The notes beneath the pieces were generated by a model that saw only the letters and a program-made list of their open reading frames with translations, had not been told where the DNA came from and ran no database searches. A DNA stretch of 5,434 bases from Acidobacteriota bacterium (GTDB lineage Bacteria; Acidobacteriota; Terriglobia; UBA7540): NCBI GenBank assembly GCA_003171295.1, contig PMYF01000561.1, positions 3,477 through 8,910 of the forward strand, read 5' to 3'. Numbering within the stretch: the stretch's first letter is position 1; every line of letters begins with the position of its first letter. Made by a program: the position numbers and the translations under genes. Shown one piece after another: positions 1-5,434 of the stretch.

Positions 1-525
1 GGCGCAGGGCCGATCGGGAACCTGGTTGGGCAGGTGGCTCGCTGGCGGGGAGCCCGTCAAGTCTTGATCACCGACGTCAGCGATCACCGGCTGGAGATCG
101 CCCGGCAATGCGGGTTGGTTTGCACCTTCAATCCCCGCCAGGGTCCACTGGAAAGTCAGGTCGCAGGAATTTTTGGCCCGCAGCGGGCGGACGTGACTTT
201 CGAATGCGTGGGGCAAGCAGAAACCGCCAACCAGGCCATTCGCTCGGTGAGGAAGGGAGGCACGGTTGTGGTTGTGGGAGTCTTTGGAGATCGGCCCCAA
301 ATCGACTTGGGACTCGTGCAGGATCGTGAGCTGGACGTGCGGGGGACGTTAATGTACCTGCGCCAAGACTACGTGGAGGCCATTCGTTGTCTCGCCGAGC
401 GGGGCATCGAAATTAACCCGCTCTTGACCAAGACCTTCTCCTTCCGCCATTACCCGGAGGCCTACGCCTTCATCGAGGAGAACCGTGAAAAGGTTATGAA
501 AGTCATGGTCGCGCTGGATAGCTAG
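1..525 (+). CDS. Zinc-type medium-chain alcohol/polyol dehydrogenase, C-terminal part (5' end outside window)
   Basis: The reading frame is open from the first base to the TAG at 523-525, giving 174 residues; it has no start here, and the in-frame GTG at 34 is internal. Visible residues begin in the Rossmann-fold motif GAGPIG (residues 1-6). An acidic residue follows at the end of the second strand (Asp25 in ITDVSD), which in this family favours NAD(H) over NADP(H). Next come the FECVG strand (67-71), GGTVVVVG (86-93) and the family-like segment RELDVRGTLMY (109-119). The tail matches the C-terminal lobe of the sorbitol/threonine dehydrogenase-like MDR family. Members are about 340-350 residues, so roughly half is missing, including the catalytic zinc ligands. 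Such cytoplasmic enzymes oxidise a secondary alcohol of a polyol, sugar or amino acid to a ketone; the substrate cannot be read from this half. It could equally be an L-iditol-, threonine- or uncharacterised sugar dehydrogenase. Confidence 0.93.
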   Translation, partial: GAGPIGNLVGQVARWRGARQVLITDVSDHRLEIARQCGLVCTFNPRQGPLESQVAGIFGPQRADVTFECVGQAETANQAIRSVRKGGTVVVVGVFGDRPQIDLGLVQDRELDVRGTLMYLRQDYVEAIRCLAERGIEINPLLTKTFSFRHYPEAYAFIEENREKVMKVMVALDS

Positions 526-533
526 CGCCCTGA

Positions 534-650
534 GTCAGATGTTCGCTGACAATGTCTCCCCCTTGCGGGCGACTGTTCCACCGCCCCTTCAGGGGCGCAA
601 GATTGTGGCCCAGGGCGTAAGCCCTTCTTTCGCCCGCTCCGCGGGCTGAC
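534..650. repeat. Cluster of GC-rich palindromes after the dehydrogenase gene (possible interspersed palindromic element)
   Basis: Five perfect short inverted repeats are packed into about 115 bases just past the stop codon. GTCAG/CTGAC lies at 534-538 and 546-550. CTTGCG/CGCAAG lies at 562-567 and 596-601, enclosing CGCCCC-TTCA-GGGGCG at 582-597. AGGGC-GTAA-GCCCT lies at 612-625, and GCCCGC-TCC-GCGGGC at 632-646. CTGAC recurs at both ends (546-550 and 646-650). No open frame of interest crosses the block. Such strings of GC-rich hairpins resemble the intergenic palindromic repeats found in many copies in some acidobacterial and planctomycete genomes, but a single window cannot show copy number. 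Alternatives are a compound terminator or an mRNA 3'-end stabiliser for the dehydrogenase transcript. Confidence 0.5.
612..630 (+). terminator. Weak candidate intrinsic terminator for the dehydrogenase transcript
   Basis: A 5-bp stem AGGGC/GCCCT closes a GTAA loop, which is a GNRA-type tetraloop and therefore stable. It is followed directly by the T-rich stretch TCTTT. It sits about 90 bases after the dehydrogenase stop. The stem is short and the T tract is interrupted by C, so it is far weaker than the terminator after the receptor gene. It may instead be only one unit of the surrounding palindrome cluster. Confidence 0.35.
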
Positions 651-669
651 TTCATCCCTCTGCTAATGG

Positions 670-695
670 CTTGTTAATACAAGACAGAATGTCTT
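670..695. promoter_or_regulatory. Two abutting inverted repeats, possible operator
   Basis: CTTGTTAATACAAG (670-683; 5-bp arms around TAAT) overlaps AAGACAGAATGTCTT (681-695; 6-bp arms around GAA). Both are perfect and AT-richer than their surroundings, and lie 26-52 bases upstream of the candidate -35 element at 722. A looser CAAG-N6-CTTG pair (711-724) overlaps that -35. Dyads of this size upstream of a promoter are typical of dimeric regulators; the GT-N4-AC core of the first is compatible with a GntR-type site. That family assignment is a guess, and no regulator gene is visible. Confidence 0.4.
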
Positions 696-721
696 ATCCA
701 GATAAATCTCCAAGTCTGTGC

Positions 722-750
722 TTGACACCTTCCGCAATCGGTAGTATTCA
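722..750 (+). promoter_or_regulatory. Candidate sigma70 promoter for the TonB-dependent receptor gene
   Basis: A perfect consensus -35 hexamer TTGACA lies at 722-727. After a 17-base spacer comes TATTCA at 745-750, which matches only the first three bases of TATAAT. TAGTAT at 742-747 is a better -10 by sequence but leaves a 14-base spacer. Transcription from here would give a leader of about 330 bases before the ATG at 1091. The consensus -35 and its place between a possible terminator and a gene support it; the weak -10 limits confidence. Confidence 0.38.
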
Positions 751-1076
751 CGGCTCGGTATAGATCGAAGATTACATCGATGCGTGTGTAACTCTGTTTT
801 ACCCAGGCTCTTTTCCCCCCCAGATATTTGGGTTCCTACACCAGGCCTGCAGAGACACCGCTCATCGCCGCGGATTTACAGGAAGATGAAGACCGCGAGG
901 ACGGCCTTCGCAAATTCTGCTTTTGCCCGGGGGCACAGCCAAGACTTGCAATTGGCGATGGCCAACGCGGGGCGCGGTGCCCCAAAGGACTGCGGTGAGA
1001 ATGGACTGTTCTTAATTCTGGTTCCCCTCAGTTATCCAGTGGGACGGCCCATTCCACGGTAGGTAAACCACAAAAC
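751..1076 (+). other. Long gene-free leader with competing hairpins
   Basis: This stretch carries no convincing coding region. The frame opening at GTG 784 has no ribosome binding site and a non-descript translation. Near the 3' half, GCCAA (938-942) can pair with TTGGC (952-956), or that same TTGGC can pair with a second GCCAA (961-965); the two stems exclude each other. A further stem GGGGC-GCGGT-GCCCC follows at 969-983. If transcribed from the candidate promoter at 722, this would be a structured 5' leader. I do not recognise a known riboswitch class in it (no cobalamin, TPP, SAM or glycine signature that I can see). Regulatory function is inference only. Confidence 0.3.
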
Positions 1077-1087
1077 GAGGTAAAGGA
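1077..1087 (+). promoter_or_regulatory. Double ribosome binding site fixing the receptor start
   Basis: GAGG at 1077-1080 lies 10 bases before the ATG at 1091, a normal distance. A second purine run AAAGGA (1082-1087) lies only 3 bases away and is probably too close to work alone. An in-frame TAA at 1064-1066 rules out an extension upstream, and a signal peptide follows the ATG directly, so the start is well supported. Confidence 0.75.
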
Positions 1088-1090
1088 ATT

Positions 1091-4000
1091 ATGCGACATT
1101 GGCGCTTATCTTTATTTCTCATAAGTCTTCTCGCTTGCGGATTCCTGTTTCCGCTAGGTGCTTGGGCACAAGCGACCATTTCAACCGGCAGCATTCAAGG
1201 CACGATCTCTGACCCAACCGGGGCCGTAGTTCCCGGCGCCAAGGTTCGCATCAGCAACAAGGCGATCGGGCGCACCATGGAAATCGGCTCCTCCGGGACA
1301 GGGACGTACAATTCGGGTGCACTGATTCCGGGTGACTACGAGGTCAGCGTGGTCACGCCGGGATTCAAGACCGTTACCTTTCCGGTGACTGTGCAGGTGG
1401 GTGTGGTTTCCCCTGGCAGCGTCACCCTGGAGGTCGGGTCTTCGAGCACGGTGGTCTCCGTCGAATCCACGCTCGTGGCGGTCAACACTGAGCAGGCCAC
1501 CATCCAGGGGGTGATGACAAGCCAGCAGATCGAACAGTTGCCGATTGATGGCCGGAATTTCCTGGACTTGGCGCAACTCGAGCCGGGCGTGCAGGTTCAG
1601 GACGGTGGCAATTTCGATCCTACCAAGAACGGTTTTCAAGCGGTCTCCCTGGGCGGGCGTCAGGGCCGTACCACCCGTATTGAAGTGGACGGTATCGACA
1701 TCAGTGATGAGACTGTCGGCACCACGACGCAGAACATCCCCGCCAGCGCCATTCAGGAATTCCAAATCAGCCAGTCATCACTCGACCTTTCCACGGAGCT
1801 GACCTCCTCGGGCGCGGTCAGCGTGGTCACGCGTTCTGGCAGCAATCAGATACATGGAGAGTCGTTCCTCTACGCGCGCGGCAATCATTTCGCCGCCCGT
1901 TACGGCAGCACGGACAATCCCTTTGACCGCCAGCAATACGGCGCACGCTTGGGCGGAGCCTTAATCAAGGACAAACTCTTTTTCTTCGCGGACTGGGAGC
2001 GCACGGTTCAGGACCTCTTTGCGGCCGTGGAAATGCCTCCTCCCTTCACGAGCTATAACGGCGGCTTCAATTCGCCCTTCCATGAAAGCCAATTGATGGG
2101 CCGGTTGGATTGGCAGATCAAATCCAACTGGCGCGCCTTCTATCGCTGGACCTACGACCAGAACAACAGCGTTGCGGACTACCTTCCCAACACTTTTGAG
2201 CCATACGCCAACCGCGACAACACGCCGGTGCAGGCGGCAGGCCTGGACGCCAACATGGGAAGCATGTCACACAGCATCCGTTTCGGCTACACCCGTTTCC
2301 GGAATGCCATCGCAGATGCGGTGATGGGTAGCGGGATCACGAACCTGGCGCCCGGAGTGGATGTTCACATCGGCCCCTATACGGGCTGCACCGTTTCGGG
2401 CGACGTCTTCTGCACCGGCGCGAACTCGAACGCGCCGCAAGCGACCGTCCAGCACAATATGCAAATCAAGTATGATGGCACCAAGATCCACCGCTCCCAT
2501 ATCTTCCGGTATGGAGTTGGGCTCGACTACATTCTGGGCGGGGGCTATGCTTCCTTCTACGGCGTTAACCCGGCAATCCGCTCCAGTTTTACTCAGAGCA
2601 ATCGCGACTACGCTGCCACGGGACCATACCCGGGAGGTGAGTCGAACCCACTGAACTACCCGGCCGACCGCATCCGGCTCGGGAACGGCCAGGGTTATTC
2701 CACCGAGATCCCGCGGTTCGGCTATCCCGCAGGGGGCCAGTACGACACTCGCTTTGCCTGGTACGTGGGCGACACGTGGAAAGTTAAGCCCAACTTTACC
2801 CTCGTGTATGGCCTCCGTTACGTGCGCGACACGGGCCGCACCGACAGCGATATCGCTTCCACACCTGCGCTGGATCTGTTCATGCCCGGCCTGGGTGGCC
2901 GCGTGCAGCAGCCCAACAAGAACTTCGCTCCCCAGATTGGTTTGGCGTGGGACCCTTGGAAAAACGGCAAGACTGCCATCCGGGCGGGCGCTGGAATGTT
3001 TTTTGAAAACGCCATCTTCAACAACGTCTTGTTCGACCGCCCGTCACGTTTGCAGAAAGGGTTGTTCTGGAATTACGTCGATATTTGCCCCGGCGGCCAA
3101 CTTCTGATGCCGGACACCGGCCAAGTTATCGACACCTCCGCTCTTTGCGGTGCCCGGGTTGGCGATGTCGCAACGCAGGTCAAGTCGTTGTTTAACGCCT
3201 TCCAGGCCTCGACAAAAGCTGCCGGCGCGCAGGCAAATCCAAGTTACGTCGGCACAACCCTGCAGAATCTGGGCAGCATGTTCACTCCCTTATACAAGAC
3301 CCCTCGCTCCTACCAGATGAACGTGGGGATTGAACGGCAGATCAGGTCCGGAACGGTGGTGACTGTCGATTACATCCGCAACATCGGTGTCCACTACCTG
3401 CTGGGCATGGACACCAATCACGTGGGTGATGCGCGATACCTGAACGCCACCGCAGCCCAAGGCGCCATCGATTACACGAACGGTACCTATGGTTGCGGGC
3501 CAGGTTCGGCCGGCATCAACTGCGCCATTCAGGGCGGCGCCAGCATCTTCGACTACGCTGGCAATGGCTTGGACTCCGGAAACGCCTACCTGGGCGGTTA
3601 TCCGGCCTCCTATTATGGTATGGATCCCAGCACAGGTGCAGCCTTCTCGGGTATCAATCCCAACCTCGGTGTCAATGACATGTTCTTCCCCATCGGGCGC
3701 TCGGTGTACAACGCCTTGCAAGCCACCATGCGCACGAACAAGGCGAACCCCTTCCGTGGCGCCAAGAATATGAATCTCCAAGTCTCCTACGCCTTATCGC
3801 GATTCTCCAGTCTGGCGGGGGACCAGGACTTCCTCACCGACTCTTCCGACTACAACAACATCAATCACTACTTCGGACCAAACGGCATGGACCGCACCCA
3901 TCAACTCTCCGCCGGCGGAGTGTTTGATTTCCCTTACGCGTTCCGTGTGGCCTTCACGACTCATCTCAAAACCGCGCTCCCGTCGAGCCTTACACTCCCT

Positions 4001-4570
4001 ACGCAGGGAGCTGCAGATATCCTGACCAACGACCTGACGGGAGACGGAACCATTGCGGATTATCTCCCGGGGACGAACGTGGGGTCCTTCGGGCGTGATG
4101 TGAAAGTACCTGCGCTCAATGCCAAGATCAGCAGCTACGACGGAACAACAGCCAACAAGCCAACCCCGGCCGGTCAAGCCCTCATCAGCGCCGGACTCAT
4201 GACGGCCGACCAGTTGGTAAAGCTCGGAGGTGTGGCGGAGTCCGTGCCCCTCGCGCCCGCCGGCCAGGTCGGAATGGACTCCCTGATCACGACGAACCTG
4301 CGTTTCGGTTGGGTGCTGAAGCCCAAGCACATTTGGAGCTCACTCTCCGAAGCTTTCGCTATCGAGCCGCAGGTTTCCATCTTCAACCTTTTCAACATTG
4401 CGAACTATGACGGTCCGAATTCGCCTCTCAGCGGCGACCTCAATGGTGGCGCCGGGTCGGTGAACGGGACCACTCAGGCCGTGCGAACCAACCGCGTCGG
4501 ACTGGGCTCTGGCGTGTTCGCCATGGGTGCTCCCCGGACGTTTGAGTTCGGCGTGAAAGTCTCCTTCTAG
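1091..4570 (+). CDS. TonB-dependent receptor with N-terminal carboxypeptidase-regulatory-like domain (Oar-like outer-membrane protein)
   Basis: This 1159-residue protein should sit in the outer membrane and import a substrate using energy passed on by TonB-ExbB-ExbD. Residues 1-26 form a Sec signal peptide (MRHWR, hydrophobic core, AWA before Gln27). Residues about 33-115 form a carboxypeptidase-regulatory-like Ig-type domain (GSIQGTISDPTGAVVPGAKV, then GDYEVSVVTPGFK). TVVSVEST (120-127) is where a TonB box might lie, but this is weak. The plug spans about 140-250, with QLPIDGRNFLDL, VDGID and SGAVSVVTRSGSN. The rest is beta-barrel rich in aromatic-ended strands, closing FEFGVKVSF with the terminal Phe expected of BAM clients. 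A D-x-T-G-D-G segment (981-986) matches an acidic loop often seen in Oar-like receptors. Six mature Cys fall in three close pairs (433/441, 666/686, 802/811). Length is normal for this group, which is greatly expanded in Acidobacteriota. The substrate cannot be deduced; oligosaccharide is plausible from context. No SusD-like gene follows. It is probably monocistronic, given the terminator after it. Confidence 0.95.
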   Translation: MRHWRLSLFLISLLACGFLFPLGAWAQATISTGSIQGTISDPTGAVVPGAKVRISNKAIGRTMEIGSSGTGTYNSGALIPGDYEVSVVTPGFKTVTFPVTVQVGVVSPGSVTLEVGSSSTVVSVESTLVAVNTEQATIQGVMTSQQIEQLPIDGRNFLDLAQLEPGVQVQDGGNFDPTKNGFQAVSLGGRQGRTTRIEVDGIDISDETVGTTTQNIPASAIQEFQISQSSLDLSTELTSSGAVSVVTRSGSNQIHGESFLYARGNHFAARYGSTDNPFDRQQYGARLGGALIKDKLFFFADWERTVQDLFAAVEMPPPFTSYNGGFNSPFHESQLMGRLDWQIKSNWRAFYRWTYDQNNSVADYLPNTFEPYANRDNTPVQAAGLDANMGSMSHSIRFGYTRFRNAIADAVMGSGITNLAPGVDVHIGPYTGCTVSGDVFCTGANSNAPQATVQHNMQIKYDGTKIHRSHIFRYGVGLDYILGGGYASFYGVNPAIRSSFTQSNRDYAATGPYPGGESNPLNYPADRIRLGNGQGYSTEIPRFGYPAGGQYDTRFAWYVGDTWKVKPNFTLVYGLRYVRDTGRTDSDIASTPALDLFMPGLGGRVQQPNKNFAPQIGLAWDPWKNGKTAIRAGAGMFFENAIFNNVLFDRPSRLQKGLFWNYVDICPGGQLLMPDTGQVIDTSALCGARVGDVATQVKSLFNAFQASTKAAGAQANPSYVGTTLQNLGSMFTPLYKTPRSYQMNVGIERQIRSGTVVTVDYIRNIGVHYLLGMDTNHVGDARYLNATAAQGAIDYTNGTYGCGPGSAGINCAIQGGASIFDYAGNGLDSGNAYLGGYPASYYGMDPSTGAAFSGINPNLGVNDMFFPIGRSVYNALQATMRTNKANPFRGAKNMNLQVSYALSRFSSLAGDQDFLTDSSDYNNINHYFGPNGMDRTHQLSAGGVFDFPYAFRVAFTTHLKTALPSSLTLPTQGAADILTNDLTGDGTIADYLPGTNVGSFGRDVKVPALNAKISSYDGTTANKPTPAGQALISAGLMTADQLVKLGGVAESVPLAPAGQVGMDSLITTNLRFGWVLKPKHIWSSLSEAFAIEPQVSIFNLFNIANYDGPNSPLSGDLNGGAGSVNGTTQAVRTNRVGLGSGVFAMGAPRTFEFGVKVSF

Positions 4571-4594
4571 CTCCCGGCTTGAGGTTCTCCTTCC

Positions 4595-4630
4595 AGGGGT
4601 GAGGCGCCCAGCCTCACCCCTTGTTCTTTT
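4595..4630 (+). terminator. Strong intrinsic terminator after the receptor gene
   Basis: A perfect 11-bp GC-rich stem, AGGGGTGAGGC (4595-4605) with GCCTCACCCCT (4611-4621), closes a 5-base loop. It runs straight into the T-rich tail TTGTTCTTTT (4621-4630). It begins 25 bases after the receptor stop codon. It has all the marks of a factor-independent terminator and should separate the receptor from the next gene. Confidence 0.94.
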
Positions 4631-4644
4631 CGCGTAGATACGCG
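4631..4644. promoter_or_regulatory. Perfect dyad between terminator and edge gene, possible operator
   Basis: CGCGTA-GA-TACGCG is a perfect 6-bp inverted repeat with a 2-base centre. It starts on the base after the terminator's T tract and lies about 108 bases before the next start codon. It is too short and GC-ended to be a second terminator, and no T run follows. It could be a regulator site for the edge gene or chance; I found no convincing -35/-10 pair beside it. A second small hairpin, GCGCT-GCGG-AGCGC, lies at 4683-4696 in the same spacer. Confidence 0.3.
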
Positions 4645-4735
4645 CTTCCCTTTGTTCTCTGATTTCGCTATCGTGTGTTTCTGCGCTGCGGAGCGCCGTC
4701 AGCGTGTCTTGTCCGTATTTGACCATTTGCTCCGC

Positions 4736-4741
4736 AAGGAG
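4736..4741 (+). promoter_or_regulatory. Ribosome binding site deciding the start of the edge gene
   Basis: AAGGAG at 4736-4741 is a near-perfect Shine-Dalgarno sequence, 10 bases before ATG 4752. The frame is open back to a TAG at 4635-4637 with only a GTG (4704) as rival. The ribosome site and the signal peptide both favour the ATG. Confidence 0.8.
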
Positions 4742-4751
4742 TCTCGTCCTG

Positions 4752-5434
4752 ATGCCACCTCCCCTCGAAAAGTCATCGAGTCTCTCAGTGAAGCTCGGGC
4801 CCGCGATCCTCACTGCTCTCCTACTGGGCTCGGTTCTGCTCGCGCCGCTTCCGCTGGCAGCCGTGGAGTGGTCCACGCTCTTCACCGCCCAGGATGTGCG
4901 CGATCACCTTTCCGCCGAACCCGGCCGCCCGGAGGCGCTCGAATTCTGCCGCAAGATGGGCATTACCAAAGTTTATATTGAATCCTTTCGCGATGGCTAT
5001 CAGGCTGAGGAAGCCACCCTGAAGGCGGCACGAGATTTCTTCCGCCAGGCGGGCCTGAAGGTCTCCGGCTGCGTCACAACCACCGGGATCGGCAAGCACT
5101 CGACGGGTTGGGACGTCGCCGTCTGCTACACGCATCGCCCCAACCAGGAGCGGCTGGCGTCGGTCTTCCGCTTCACCGCCGCTCTGTTCGATGAGATTAT
5201 GATTGATGATTTCTATTTCACCGACTGCGAATGCTCGGAATGTGGAGCGGCGAAAGGCGCGCTGAGCTGGCGGCAATACCGCGAGAAGCTGATGCTGGAA
5301 ATGAGCCGCGAGCGCGTGCTCTGCCCCGCGCGGGCCGTGAATCCGCAGGTCAAGATCATTCTCAAGTTCCCCCAGTGGTATGACCACTTCCAGGACCGCG
5401 GCTATGTCCCGGACCAGGAAGCCGCGCTCTACGA
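4752..5434 (+). CDS. Secreted TIM-barrel protein, putative glycoside hydrolase of unknown family (3' end outside window)
   Basis: The frame runs from ATG 4752 off the right edge: 227 complete codons and no stop. Residues 1-14 carry two Lys, followed by a hydrophobic stretch (15-37, LGPAILTALLLGSVLLAPLP then LAA), a Sec signal peptide probably cleaved near Ala36/Ala37; an uncleaved anchor is possible. The mature part alternates strands and helices as a (beta/alpha)8 barrel does: GITKVYIES (70-78), a helix around EEATLKAARDFFRQAG (86-101), LKVSGCVTT (102-110), FDEIMIDDFYF (146-156) and VKIILKFPQW (200-209). Asp152-Asp153 close a predicted strand and are followed by DCECSEC (158-164), a CxCxxC cluster like that of GH42 beta-galactosidases, where Cys residues bind structural zinc. 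This suggests extracytoplasmic glycan or glycoside cleavage, but I do not recognise the family and the C-terminal half is missing. It may be a non-catalytic barrel. The strong terminator upstream suggests its own promoter. Confidence 0.85.
   Translation, partial: MPPPLEKSSSLSVKLGPAILTALLLGSVLLAPLPLAAVEWSTLFTAQDVRDHLSAEPGRPEALEFCRKMGITKVYIESFRDGYQAEEATLKAARDFFRQAGLKVSGCVTTTGIGKHSTGWDVAVCYTHRPNQERLASVFRFTAALFDEIMIDDFYFTDCECSECGAAKGALSWRQYREKLMLEMSRERVLCPARAVNPQVKIILKFPQWYDHFQDRGYVPDQEAALY

Noticed and set aside
938..1016. Known riboswitch (cobalamin, TPP, glycine, cyclic-di-GMP) before the receptor
   Set aside because: Some GC-rich stems and GCC/GGC pairs look suggestive, but none of the conserved core boxes of these classes could be found.
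784..1062. Open frame of 92 codons starting at GTG 784 in the receptor leader
   Set aside because: It has no ribosome binding site and a rare-type start. Its translation lacks any domain-like or membrane pattern, and it overlaps the hairpins of the leader. A random open frame in GC-rich DNA explains it.
1091..1140. Possible lipoprotein signal (LLAC ending at Cys16) in the receptor
   Set aside because: The hydrophobic core continues past Cys16 to a clear AWA-Gln signal peptidase I site at 24-27, and TonB-dependent barrel proteins are not normally lipoproteins.
4652..4981. Open frame of 109 codons overlapping the start of the edge gene
   Set aside because: It is in another frame than the signal-peptide protein, begins just after the terminator without a good ribosome site, and its Arg/Ser/Pro-rich translation is typical of a frame shadow.
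4821..5387. Long minus-strand open frame opposite the edge gene
   Set aside because: It is antisense to a plus-strand frame with a strong ribosome site, signal peptide and barrel-like pattern. Its own translation shows no recognisable domain. The same applies to minus-strand frames at 1181-1765, 3290-3781, 3794-4330 and 4340-4885.

Overview
The window looks like chromosomal DNA of a Gram-negative, moderately GC-rich bacterium, most plausibly an Acidobacteriota member (Solibacter/Bryobacter/Koribacter-like). The main clue is the central gene: a very long TonB-dependent receptor with an N-terminal carboxypeptidase-regulatory-like (Oar-type) domain, a class strongly expanded in that phylum. The GC-rich palindromes between genes fit this but do not prove it. 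The taxonomic call is inference from protein style, not from a marker gene.

Layout, all genes on the + strand. (1) Positions 1-525 hold the C-terminal half of a zinc-type medium-chain dehydrogenase/reductase (sorbitol/threonine dehydrogenase-like); its start lies outside the window. (2) Positions 526-1090 hold no convincing gene. They contain a cluster of GC-rich hairpins, one a possible terminator, then two adjacent inverted repeats, a candidate sigma70 promoter, and a leader of about 330 nt with mutually exclusive hairpins. (3) Positions 1091-4570 encode a 1159-residue outer-membrane TonB-dependent receptor with signal peptide, regulatory-like domain, plug and beta-barrel ending in Phe. A textbook intrinsic terminator follows at 4595-4630. 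(4) From 4752 to the right edge runs the start of a secreted protein (227 codons visible). It has a signal peptide and a TIM-barrel, glycoside-hydrolase-like body with two Asp at a strand end followed at once by a CxCxxC cluster. This gene is open at the window edge and easy to miss.

A coherent but unproven reading is a nutrient-acquisition neighbourhood. The secreted barrel protein would process a glycan or glycoside, the receptor would import the product across the outer membrane, and the dehydrogenase would oxidise a sugar or polyol inside. The strong terminator after the receptor means the genes are probably separate transcription units. No SusD-like partner, transposase, CRISPR array, tRNA or rRNA is visible. 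The least ordinary item is the edge gene with its Asp-Asp/CxCxxC motif; the rest is mostly a familiar type of locus.
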